A program made the position numbers and the translations under genes. Under the pieces are notes generated by a model. It saw nothing but the letters and a program-made list of their open reading frames with translations. It made no database searches and was not told the origin of the DNA. A stretch of DNA of 6,196 nucleotides, taken from assembly GCA_018333405.1 (NCBI GenBank), contig JAGXSR010000070.1, positions 1-6,196 of the forward strand. Reading direction: 5' to 3'. Source of the stretch: Dethiobacter sp. (GTDB lineage Bacteria > Bacillota > Dethiobacteria > DTU022). This document shows, one piece after another, positions 1 to 5,962 of the stretch (its first letter is position 1; each line of letters starts with the position of its first letter).

Positions 1-1
1 C

Positions 2-283
2 GGTGTTTATTGGATTGAGCTTAAACTGCGCCGGGGAGAGGGACCCCTGGAGCTGCTGCGCAATGGGAGCGCGGCCGGCGTATTGGATTCAGAGAATATA
101 ATTGTCTATGTCAACCCGGGAGATATTATTGAATTGCGGGGAGAGACGGACCGTGGGCAGCCGGCAGTAGTCGAGGTTGTTTCAACACGCGGCCTGATCT
201 ATCCCCGGGTCGGTTTTCAGGTGACGACATACGGCGATTATGAGCTGATTGGCTGGGCTGTTCCGGGAGACGGCGAGCAGTAG
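2..283 (+). CDS. Unrecognised protein, 3' end only (93 residues visible)
   Basis: The frame is open from the first full codon at position 2 to a TAG at 281-283, so the gene starts outside the window. The TTG at 83 has no convincing ribosome site and lies inside the open frame, so it is unlikely to be the start. The visible 93 residues contain no signal peptide or membrane segment. They alternate short hydrophobic stretches with glycine, proline and charged residues (for example YVNPGDIIELRG, residues 36-47 of the visible part, and the closing ELIGWAVPGDGEQ), which suggests a small beta-rich C-terminal domain. I do not recognise the family and assign no function. It ends 16 bp before aroH, so it is probably translated from the same message. 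Confidence 0.7.
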   Translation, partial: GVYWIELKLRRGEGPLELLRNGSAAGVLDSENIIVYVNPGDIIELRGETDRGQPAVVEVVSTRGLIYPRVGFQVTTYGDYELIGWAVPGDGEQ

Positions 284-286
284 AAC

Positions 287-299
287 GAGGTGGCATGTG
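287..299 (+). promoter_or_regulatory. Ribosome binding site choosing the GTG start of aroH
   Basis: GAGGTGG at 287-293 lies 6 nt before the GTG at 300 and only 3 nt before the in-frame GTG at 297. The spacing favours 300, which gives a protein beginning MVRGIRG, close to known AroH N-termini. The two choices differ by one residue. The upstream ATG at 249 would add 17 residues unlike any AroH and overlap the preceding gene. Confidence 0.6.
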
Positions 300-650
300 G
301 TGGTCCGTGGAATCAGGGGTGCGGTGTCTATTGAGGCGAATACAACGGATGCAATCTTAAGCGCAACCAAAGAGCTTTTGATGCGTCTGGTTGAGGAGAA
401 CCAGGTTGCGACGGTGGACATTACCGCAGTTCATTTTTCCGCCACACCTGATTTAAACGCAGCTTTTCCCGCCCGGGCGGCGCGTCTGATGGGCTGGGAA
501 AATGTACCGTTGTTCGGCCATCTGGAGATGGATGTTCCCGGTGCGCCGGCCCGTTGCATCCGGGTGCTGATGCTGGTGAACACCGACCTTAAGCAGGAAC
601 AGATTAAACATATTTATCTTGGTGAAACCCGTCGGTTGAGGGAGCTATAA
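300..650 (+). CDS. aroH: Chorismate mutase, monofunctional AroH type
   Basis: This enzyme rearranges chorismate to prephenate, the branch point to phenylalanine and tyrosine, in the cytoplasm. The 116-residue protein matches the Bacillus subtilis AroH fold family (127 residues), a trimer with active sites between subunits. Visible family features are the N-terminal RGIRGA (residues 3-8), SATPDL (47-52), FPARAAR (56-62), LEMDV (75-79), CIRVLM (86-91) and IKHIYL (102-107). The catalytic set equivalent to B. subtilis Arg7, Glu78, Arg90 and Tyr108 is present as Arg6, Glu76, Arg88 and Tyr106. The position of B. subtilis Cys75 is a glycine here, and the C-terminal tail is about ten residues shorter. 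The gene follows the upstream partial gene by 16 bp and precedes cmk by 70 bp. The GTG start was chosen from the ribosome site and the family N-terminus. Confidence 0.95.
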   Translation: MVRGIRGAVSIEANTTDAILSATKELLMRLVEENQVATVDITAVHFSATPDLNAAFPARAARLMGWENVPLFGHLEMDVPGAPARCIRVLMLVNTDLKQEQIKHIYLGETRRLREL

Positions 651-720
651 ACTTTTCTGCCGGCGCTTTTTTATGGATAAAAAAAGGGATTAGCAGATAA
701 ATCGCGAAAGGAACACTGTT

Positions 721-1428
721 ATGCCCGATACATTCAAACGCAAAATCAAGGTAGCCATAGATGGACCGGCCGGCGCCGGCAAAAGCACAGTGGCCAGGGA
801 GATTGCCCGCCGTCTGGGTTGCAGCTATTTGGATACAGGCGCCATGTACAGGGCGGTTACACTGAAGCTGATCCGTGAACGGGTCGCCTTAGCTGACCTG
901 GAGCGGATCGAAGCGATCCTGATGCAAACCGGATTGGATTTAGAAAACGGCCAACGGGTTTTCCTGGATGGTGAAGATGTTACTCTGGAAATCAGGCAGC
1001 CTGCTGTGAGCAAACTGGTTTCCCCGGTAGCCGCTATCCCAGCCGTGAGGAGCCGTATGGTCGCTCTGCAGCGGGAAATAGCCTCTCGATCCACTAGCAT
1101 TGTCATGGACGGGAGGGATATTGCGTCAAGGGTGATGCCTGATGCCGATTACAGCTTTTATTTAGATGCGACGCCGGAGGAGAGGGCAAGGCGGCGCCAA
1201 AAAGAGCTGATGGGTCAGGGTTTGGAGCTGTCCATAGACGAGGTGACCGCGGGAATAGAGGAGCGTGACCGTATCGACTCGGCAAGAGCGGACTCTCCGC
1301 TGGTGATTACACCCGGGGCGTTGGTGATTGACACCACCGAATTTACATTTAAAGAGGTTGTTGCGCTTCTCCTGGACGTGATCCGCGCTGAAAGCGGCTG
1401 CGCGCCCGATGCGGCCACTTCAATTTAG
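721..1428 (+). CDS. cmk: Cytidylate (CMP/dCMP) kinase
   Basis: Cmk transfers a phosphate from ATP to CMP or dCMP, recycling nucleotides released by RNA turnover and phospholipid synthesis. The 235-residue protein has the normal length for the family. It shows a P-loop GPAGAGKST (15-23), the YLDTGAMYRA nucleoside-monophosphate motif (36-45), the family stretch IRQPAVSKLVSPVAAIPAVR (91-110), MDGRDIAS (129-136), the lid region with its arginine cluster ATPEERARRRQKE (150-162), and RDRIDSARADSPL (182-194). The last fifteen residues are variable and probably disordered. The ATG at 721 follows AAAGGA (707-712) by 8 nt. cmk lies upstream of ribosomal protein S1 in many bacteria; here a plsC-type gene intervenes. 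No clear promoter or terminator is seen in the 70-bp gap before it, so it may be transcribed with aroH. Confidence 0.97.
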   Translation: MPDTFKRKIKVAIDGPAGAGKSTVAREIARRLGCSYLDTGAMYRAVTLKLIRERVALADLERIEAILMQTGLDLENGQRVFLDGEDVTLEIRQPAVSKLVSPVAAIPAVRSRMVALQREIASRSTSIVMDGRDIASRVMPDADYSFYLDATPEERARRRQKELMGQGLELSIDEVTAGIEERDRIDSARADSPLVITPGALVIDTTEFTFKEVVALLLDVIRAESGCAPDAATSI

Positions 1429-1459
1429 TTTTTTGACTTTTGAAAGGTGAGATAGCTGT

Positions 1460-2077
1460 TTGTTGTACAAACTGGTGCGTTTTGTTTTTACCTTTTATCT
1501 GAAAACGCTATACCGCTGGCGCATATACGGTATTGAGAATATCCCACAGCAAGGCCCTTTTATTATCTGTTCAAATCATATCAATTGGATCGATCCAGTG
1601 GTTGTAACCTGCTCTTTTCCCCGTACTATACGGGTGCATTTTATGGCCAAGGCGGAGCTGTTTCGCAACCCTTTTATTGCGTATTTCTTAAGAAAAGGCG
1701 GCGCCTACCCTGTAAACAGGCAGATTGCCGATCACAGCGCCATCCGGCGCTCTTTTCAGCTGTTGAAAGATAGTCAGGTGGTGGGTATGTTTCCCGAGGG
1801 CACTCGCAGCAAATTAGGGCAGCTGCAAAAGGCCCTGCATGGCGCGGCGCTCATTGCCAGCCGGGACTGTGTGCCCATTGTCGCGGTAGGCATTGAAGGT
1901 TCGTACCGTGCCGGCACGCCGCTGATAGTGCGTATCGGGAGACCATTTCGTCTTAAGCGTCTGGAATATGAATGCCGGGAGCAGAAAAAGGAGATTTTGG
2001 AGCAGATGAGTATTATAATCATGGATAATATCAGAAGTTTGCTCACCACTGGTGATAATGTTGTTCGAACCGATTAA
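1460..2077 (+). CDS. plsC: 1-acyl-sn-glycerol-3-phosphate acyltransferase (PlsC/LPLAT family)
   Basis: The family acylates lysophosphatidic acid to phosphatidic acid at the cytoplasmic face of the membrane, the second acylation in phospholipid synthesis. The 205-residue protein has the usual motif order: the catalytic HX4D box as NHINWID (39-45), AYPVNR (82-87, motif II), FPEGTRS (111-117, motif III, acyl-acceptor binding) and VPIVAVGIEG (138-147, motif IV). The N-terminal 18 residues are hydrophobic and aromatic (LVRFVFTFYLK) and probably dip into the membrane. The TTG at 1460 lies 9 nt after AAAGGTGA (1443-1450). A second TTG at 1463 is also possible but worse spaced. The gene starts 31 bp after cmk and ends 36 bp before ispH-rpsA. 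Exact substrate preference cannot be read from the sequence, so the symbol is a family assignment. Confidence 0.9.
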   Translation: MLYKLVRFVFTFYLKTLYRWRIYGIENIPQQGPFIICSNHINWIDPVVVTCSFPRTIRVHFMAKAELFRNPFIAYFLRKGGAYPVNRQIADHSAIRRSFQLLKDSQVVGMFPEGTRSKLGQLQKALHGAALIASRDCVPIVAVGIEGSYRAGTPLIVRIGRPFRLKRLEYECREQKKEILEQMSIIIMDNIRSLLTTGDNVVRTD

Positions 2078-2089
2078 GCCGGCGCCGGC
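2078..2089. repeat. 12-bp perfect palindrome after the plsC stop
   Basis: GCCGGCGCCGGC follows the plsC stop codon directly and is its own reverse complement. The same 12-mer occurs at 769-780 inside cmk, where it encodes part of the P-loop (Ala-Gly-Ala-Gly). It is not followed by a T-tract and has no loop, so it is not a terminator. It may simply reflect GC-rich composition. Confidence 0.6.
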
Positions 2090-2100
2090 GAAGGTTTTAC

Positions 2101-2116
2101 GGGGGGGTCACTATTG
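2101..2116 (+). promoter_or_regulatory. Weak poly-G ribosome site and TTG start of ispH-rpsA
   Basis: Seven Gs (2101-2107) followed by TCACTA precede the TTG at 2114. The G-run can pair with the anti-Shine-Dalgarno only through G-U wobbles in several places. The better GAAGG at 2090-2094 is 19 nt from the start. No in-frame alternative start fits, because the encoded MKIRLAGYAGFCSGV begins exactly where IspH proteins begin. The combination suggests modest initiation for a gene that carries a ribosomal protein domain. Confidence 0.55.
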
Positions 2117-4183
2117 AAGATCCGATTGGCCGGATATGCCGGGTTCTGTTCGGGTGTGACCACAGCGGTAGAGATGGTGCTGGCGGAATCCGGACGCGGT
2201 GCAAAGGTGAGCACCTTAGGCCCGCTGGTTCATAATGAGGCGGTAATGCAGCGGTTGCAGGAAAGCGGTATAGAAGTGGTCGAAAAGCCGGAAGCGGCTG
2301 TAGGCGGTGTATTGGTGATCCGCACACACGGCGTAGCCCCTGCGATCTTTGAGCGCTGCCGGGAACTTTCCGGCCTTAAGCTGCGCGATGCCACCTGTTT
2401 AAGGGTGCGGCGGGCACAGCGTCTGACTGAGGAGCTTTCCGCAAACCAGGTGCAAGTAGTGATATATGGCGATCCCCGTCATCCTGAGGTGGCAGGTTTG
2501 GTTGGATGGTCCGGCGGGCGGGCTAAAACGGTTACTTCTGTAGAAGAGTTGAACCGGATCGATGTTTATAACCGGTCAGCCCTGCTGGCCCAGACCACCG
2601 CCGACAGGATTGCCTTTAATCAAATAGCTTCCGCTTTTTTGACCCGATTTCATGGTGGACAGGTATATGATACCATCTGCCCGGAAACCGAACTTAGACA
2701 GAAAGAAGCCGCAAAGCTGGCCCGGACAGCGGACGTGGTGGTGGTGGTTGGCAGTAAATCCAGCGCCAACACAGCGGTGATGGTTGAAATCTGCAGTCGC
2801 TTGAAACCCACTTGCCGGGTGGCAGACGCAGGGGAGTTGGACTCTAAATTTTTAAATGGTTGCCGGAATGTTTTAGTTACAGCGGGAGCCTCAACCCCCC
2901 ACTGGATGATAAAGGAGGTCGTGGAAAGTATGGAGAAGGAAGGGTTTGTAGCAGAGAGTGAAGGAAATTTTGATGAAGGGACTGATTTTCAGGCAGTCCA
3001 GGCTGGAGAACAAGTTGTAGGTAAAGTGGTCCGGGTTACGCCGGAGGAGGTTTATCTGGACATCGGTTCTAAAACCGAAGCCCTATTGCCTCGAAATGAA
3101 GTGTTTTTAAGCGAGGGGGAAACGCTGCCGGGATTGTTTAATGCCGGAGAAGCGATAGAGGTTACCGTGCTCAAGGTTGATGAGCAGGACCAGACTATCG
3201 TTTCCTATAAACGGCTGGCTAAAGAGAAAAGATGGCGGGAGTTGGAAAAGGCTGCCACTGAAAACCAGGTGGAAGAGGGAAGAGTGAAGCAAGTGGTGCC
3301 GGCGGGCATGGTCATCGAATTAGGGGCGGGGATCGAAGGCTTTATGCCCGGTTCTATGGTCGATCTGCGCTTTATACCGGATTTTAAGCATTTTTCCGGG
3401 GAAAAGATACAGTTTAAAGTAATTGAATACAACCGGGAAAAGGATAAGGTTATTCTTTCCCGGAAAAAGCTGCTGGAAGAAGAGTCGGCCCGAAACAAAG
3501 AATCGATCATCAACTCATTGAAGGTAGGATCAATAATACCGGGAGTGGTCAGACGTATAGCCGATTTCGGTGCTTTTGTGGATGTGGGCGGAATTGATGG
3601 ACTGATCCATATATCCGAGCTAGCCTGGGAAAGAGTCGTACACACAAAAGATCTGCTCAAAGTCGGCGATAAAGTTGAAGTCAAGGTGCTGAAAGTAATT
3701 CCGGAGCATGAACGGGTGAGTTTGAGTTTGCGCCAGGCGCAGGCTGATCCTTGGTCCAAAGCGGCCGGAGAGTGGAAAGCCGGCCAGGTTTTGAAGGGCA
3801 GAATAACCCGCCTGGCTAATTTTGGCGCTTTTATCGAGCTAAAACAGGGAGTGGAAGGCCTGGTTCATATTTCCCAGATTGCCGATTATCATATCAAGCA
3901 CCCCTCTGAAGTGCTGCGCGAAGGCGAAGAGGTAGCGGTTAAAATCCTGGAGATAAAAGCAGGATCAAAAAGGATCAGCCTTAGCGTCAAGGATGCGGGA
4001 TTTATGGAACAGATCCAGGACATTAACGCCGGTAAAAGCGCTGATAATGGCAACGTGACTTTAGGCGATGTTTTCGGGAATCTGTTCGATCAGGAAAAAG
4101 ACGATCGCAATCCTGTAGAAACGGCACAGGCAGAAAAAGAAGATGCGGCCGGAACCGGAAAAGATGACGGAGATCAAAGTTAA
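2114..4183 (+). CDS. ispH-rpsA: Bifunctional HMBPP reductase (IspH) / ribosomal protein S1
   Basis: This 689-residue protein joins two normally separate proteins. Residues 1 to about 272 are IspH, the [4Fe-4S] enzyme that reduces HMBPP to IPP and DMAPP at the end of the MEP pathway. The three cluster cysteines are Cys12 (GFCSGV), Cys95 (DATC) and Cys189 (TICPETELRQKEA). Substrate residues include His40, His72 (RTHG), His123, Glu125 (HPEVAG), Thr161/Thr162, Ser217, Asn219 and Ser260. The usual second serine of the SSN motif is Ala218. Residues 298-627 hold four S1 RNA-binding domains: about 298-368, 385-452, 470-540 and 556-627. The last two are the most canonical (ADFGAF...GLIHISEL and ANFGAF...GLVHISQI). 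An acidic tail (630-689) follows. S1 binds mRNA at the ribosome; in Firmicutes the four-domain form resembles B. subtilis YpfD. The fusion is known from Clostridia. A strong internal start lies at the domain boundary (see 2911-2932). Confidence 0.96.
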   Translation: MKIRLAGYAGFCSGVTTAVEMVLAESGRGAKVSTLGPLVHNEAVMQRLQESGIEVVEKPEAAVGGVLVIRTHGVAPAIFERCRELSGLKLRDATCLRVRRAQRLTEELSANQVQVVIYGDPRHPEVAGLVGWSGGRAKTVTSVEELNRIDVYNRSALLAQTTADRIAFNQIASAFLTRFHGGQVYDTICPETELRQKEAAKLARTADVVVVVGSKSSANTAVMVEICSRLKPTCRVADAGELDSKFLNGCRNVLVTAGASTPHWMIKEVVESMEKEGFVAESEGNFDEGTDFQAVQAGEQVVGKVVRVTPEEVYLDIGSKTEALLPRNEVFLSEGETLPGLFNAGEAIEVTVLKVDEQDQTIVSYKRLAKEKRWRELEKAATENQVEEGRVKQVVPAGMVIELGAGIEGFMPGSMVDLRFIPDFKHFSGEKIQFKVIEYNREKDKVILSRKKLLEEESARNKESIINSLKVGSIIPGVVRRIADFGAFVDVGGIDGLIHISELAWERVVHTKDLLKVGDKVEVKVLKVIPEHERVSLSLRQAQADPWSKAAGEWKAGQVLKGRITRLANFGAFIELKQGVEGLVHISQIADYHIKHPSEVLREGEEVAVKILEIKAGSKRISLSVKDAGFMEQIQDINAGKSADNGNVTLGDVFGNLFDQEKDDRNPVETAQAEKEDAAGTGKDDGDQS
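2911..2932 (+). promoter_or_regulatory. Internal Shine-Dalgarno and in-frame ATG at the IspH/S1 boundary
   Basis: AAAGGAGGT (2911-2919) is nearly a full complement of the 16S rRNA 3' end and lies 10 nt before an ATG at 2930. The ATG is in frame with the fusion (Met273) and falls after the last conserved IspH region and before the first S1 domain. Initiation here would give a 417-residue protein ending at 4183, with an acidic leader of about 25 residues and four S1 domains. The site is much stronger than the one at the gene's own TTG. The counter-argument is that it also encodes Lys-Glu-Val near the end of the IspH domain, so codon constraint could produce it by chance. Confidence 0.5.
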
Positions 4184-5279
4184 TCCGTCCCGCCTGCGGC
4201 GTAAGGATGAGCACATTGATTTAAGCCTGCGGCAAAAACCGGGCCTGGCTGATTTTTCCGATATACATTTTGTGCACAACTGTTTGCCGGAAGAGAACCT
4301 GGATCGGGTGACCTTAGAGACGACCCTCATGGGGATGACTTTACGGTCTCCTCTTTTTATTAATGCCGTTACCGGAGGCACTGCCCGCGCTTGCCGGATT
4401 AATGCTGCCTTGGCTGAAACTGCCCGGGAATGCGGCTTACCTATGGCTTTAGGCTCGCAGATGGCCGCGCTGGAAGACCCCAGGGCCAGGGCGACCTTTG
4501 AAATTGTACGCAGAGTGAACCCCGGCGGGCTGATTTGGGCAAACTTAGGCGCCTATGCCACGCCGGAGATGGCCAGACAGGCGGTACGAATGGTGGGCGC
4601 CTCTGCCGTGCAGATCCACCTGAACGTGCCCCAAGAGCTGGTCATGGGAGAAGGGGACTGCCGCTTCCACGGCCGGCTGGATCGAATCCGGAAGGTGTTG
4701 GAGCATATACAAGTGCCGGTGATTGTGAAAGAGGTAGGTTTCGGTATTGCCCGGGAGCAGGCTTTATTATTGATGGCAGCCGGCGTGTCGGCGATCGATG
4801 TAGGCGGAAGGGGAGGCACAAATTTCGTATCCATCGAAAACCGCCGTGCCGGTGCAAAGATCTCACCGTGCCTATTGGACTGGGGAATTCCAACGGCCAT
4901 CAGTTTGATCGAGTCCCTGGATGCGACTGGAGGGAAAATACCGGTTATCGCCGCCGGGGGTATGGGCTCCAGTCTGAATATCGCTAAAGCTTTGGCCTTA
5001 GGCGCTGAAGCAGTGGGAATCGCAGGATTGCCCGTTTATCTGCTGCTGAAAAGAGGAAGACAGGCGCTGATCCGGGAAATCAGAAAAATTGAACACGAAC
5101 TGCGGCTGATTATGCTGATGACCGGCGCCGCTAACCTCGATGCTTTACGCCGAAAACCTCTGGTGATTACCGGGATTACCGCCGAGTGGCTGGAGCGCAG
5201 GGGCATAGATTATGGGGCATATGCCCGGCGGGGCTCAGGCGGAAATGATATTACCGGCAGGATGCCCCCGTCCCGGTAA
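4164..5279 (+). CDS. fni: Type 2 isopentenyl-diphosphate delta-isomerase (FMN-dependent)
   Basis: This flavoenzyme interconverts IPP and DMAPP, using reduced FMN and Mg2+. It follows ispH, whose product is a mixture of the two, so the pair sets the C5 precursor balance. With the ATG at 4164 the protein has 371 residues. Family motifs are RKDEH (13-17), FINAVTGG (65-72), LGSQM (96-100), NLGA (127-130), QIHLN (150-154) with nearby Glu158, VKEVGFG (188-194), GGRGGTNF (214-221) and the phosphate-binding AAGGMGSS (263-270). An ATG at 4143 is possible, but 4164 brings the N-terminus close to that of B. subtilis Fni and is preceded by GGAACCGGAA (4151-4160). The gene overlaps ispH-rpsA by 20 bp, suggesting translational coupling. 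The family normally ends soon after the RGI-x-Y region (346-350). Here the last nine or so residues (ITGRMPPSR) and the stop lie in DNA encoding the opposite-strand primase, so the tail is probably chimeric. Confidence 0.95.
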   Translation: MTEIKVNPSRLRRKDEHIDLSLRQKPGLADFSDIHFVHNCLPEENLDRVTLETTLMGMTLRSPLFINAVTGGTARACRINAALAETARECGLPMALGSQMAALEDPRARATFEIVRRVNPGGLIWANLGAYATPEMARQAVRMVGASAVQIHLNVPQELVMGEGDCRFHGRLDRIRKVLEHIQVPVIVKEVGFGIAREQALLLMAAGVSAIDVGGRGGTNFVSIENRRAGAKISPCLLDWGIPTAISLIESLDATGGKIPVIAAGGMGSSLNIAKALALGAEAVGIAGLPVYLLLKRGRQALIREIRKIEHELRLIMLMTGAANLDALRRKPLVITGITAEWLERRGIDYGAYARRGSGGNDITGRMPPSR

Positions 5280-5749
5280 ACATTGTCGGTTACGGTAACG
5301 AACTTCTTTGTAGCGCCGCAGACATACACCTCAACACCGATACTGGTGTTGTTGATGTAGTATTTTGCCGGGTTGTACTTGAGGCCGCTGGCTTTGAACA
5401 GGATGCGCAAACCTTTTCCCGACGGACTTTTCTCCATGTAGCAGCCATCGAACAGGTCAACGATGGCTTTGCTGAGAGGACTTAAGGTTCCGTCTTCGTT
5501 GATGCAGTGGTCGATGTCGATAGCGGAGAAGTCTTTGAAGATACCAACCCCCAGGCTTTTATAACGGTTCACCACCTCGAGAGCGGCAGCATAATCGGTG
5601 AAGGTCTTTTCATATTTTAGCTGACAGCATCTACCACTGACCTGATAGGGAACCTTTGCAGGCTTCATTTGACCTTGGCGTTTCTCATACTTCCAATGGC
5701 AGAACTTGCCGTTTTCCCTCAGCTCTACTGGCAGACTGCCGTATTGCAT
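5210..5749 (-). CDS. Truncated phage/plasmid primase-polymerase (NrS-1 polymerase-like N-terminal domain)
   Basis: The 179-residue product resembles the N-terminal primase-polymerase (archaeo-eukaryotic primase-like) domain of phage and plasmid replication proteins, which normally continue into a helicase region of several hundred residues. Visible signatures are FCHWKYE (16-22), AKVPYQ (31-36), the metal-binding SAIDIDHCI with Asp78 and Asp80 (75-83), SPSGKGLRILFKA (108-120) and GVEVYVCGATKKFVTVTDN (138-156), where Glu140 probably completes the metal site. After GGILPV (161-166) the sequence ISFPPEPRRAYAP is simply fni read backwards, so the helicase part is lost. The ATG at 5749 was preferred because AAGGGGTGA (5766-5758) lies 8 nt upstream. 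An in-frame GTG at 5761 would add four residues but sits inside that ribosome site. The gene runs convergently into fni, overlapping it by 70 bp. It is probably nonfunctional in replication; whether the domain alone could act is unknown. Confidence 0.75.
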   Translation of the reverse strand: MQYGSLPVELRENGKFCHWKYEKRQGQMKPAKVPYQVSGRCCQLKYEKTFTDYAAALEVVNRYKSLGVGIFKDFSAIDIDHCINEDGTLSPLSKAIVDLFDGCYMEKSPSGKGLRILFKASGLKYNPAKYYINNTSIGVEVYVCGATKKFVTVTDNVYRDGGILPVISFPPEPRRAYAP

Positions 5750-5757
5750 TTTCTTTT

Positions 5758-5774
5758 TCACCCCTTCTCAAGGG
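5758..5774 (-). promoter_or_regulatory. Ribosome site of the primase fragment, within a small inverted repeat
   Basis: Read leftward, CCCTT (5774-5770), GAG, AAGGG (5766-5762) can form a 5-bp stem that includes part of the Shine-Dalgarno AAGGGGTGA (5766-5758). A tiny reading frame, MKPALEKG (ATG at 5784, TGA at 5760-5758), ends inside the same ribosome site. Both could tune initiation, but a 5-bp stem with a 3-nt loop is only marginally stable and the mini-frame has no well-spaced ribosome site. Confidence 0.35.
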
Positions 5775-5846
5775 CTGGTTTCATCCCCTCAATATTCACA
5801 GGACACTTTTGTCGTAGTTGAGCAACAAAAAGATCAATTTCTTTGA

Positions 5847-5931
5847 AAAATTTTGCCGCTCACTATATGCCAGGAGATCGAAACTAATCGGACGGGGTAG
5901 GGGTAAAATTTTCTGACCTCTGTCTATATGC
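5847..5931. repeat. Degenerate direct repeat with AAAATTTT and CTATATGC elements
   Basis: AAAATTTT occurs at 5847-5854 and 5905-5912, and CTATATGC at 5863-5870 and 5924-5931. The order is the same in both copies, with gaps of 8 and 11 nt, so the unit recurs about 58-61 bp apart. A perfect tandem GGGGTA (5894-5899, 5900-5905) directly precedes the second copy. Such clusters can be recombinase or replication-protein binding sites, but nothing here proves that. Confidence 0.4.
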
Positions 5932-5962
5932 GAAGAATTAAGAACCTTCGAATCCCCAAAAC

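Noticed and set aside
666..687. AT-rich inverted repeat CTTTTTTAT-GG-ATAAAAAAAG between aroH and cmk as a terminator
   Set aside because: The stem is A-T only, apart from one terminal G-C, needs a bulge and is not followed by a T-run; the GC-rich GCCGGCGC before the T-run at 667 has no loop.
3205..3759. A long leftward reading frame of 184 codons under the S1 part of the fusion gene
   Set aside because: It is the antisense shadow of a well-conserved S1 coding region, serine- and threonine-rich as such shadows often are, with no recognisable motif.
4535..4987. A 150-codon rightward frame inside fni
   Set aside because: It is a +1 shadow of fni, whose family motifs are continuous in the chosen frame.
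5277..5350. A terminator for the fni operon
   Set aside because: I looked on the plus strand after the fni stop and found only GTTAC-G-GTAAC (5289-5299), with an impossible one-base loop and no T-run. The operon has no visible terminator here, as expected if the native one was displaced by the element.
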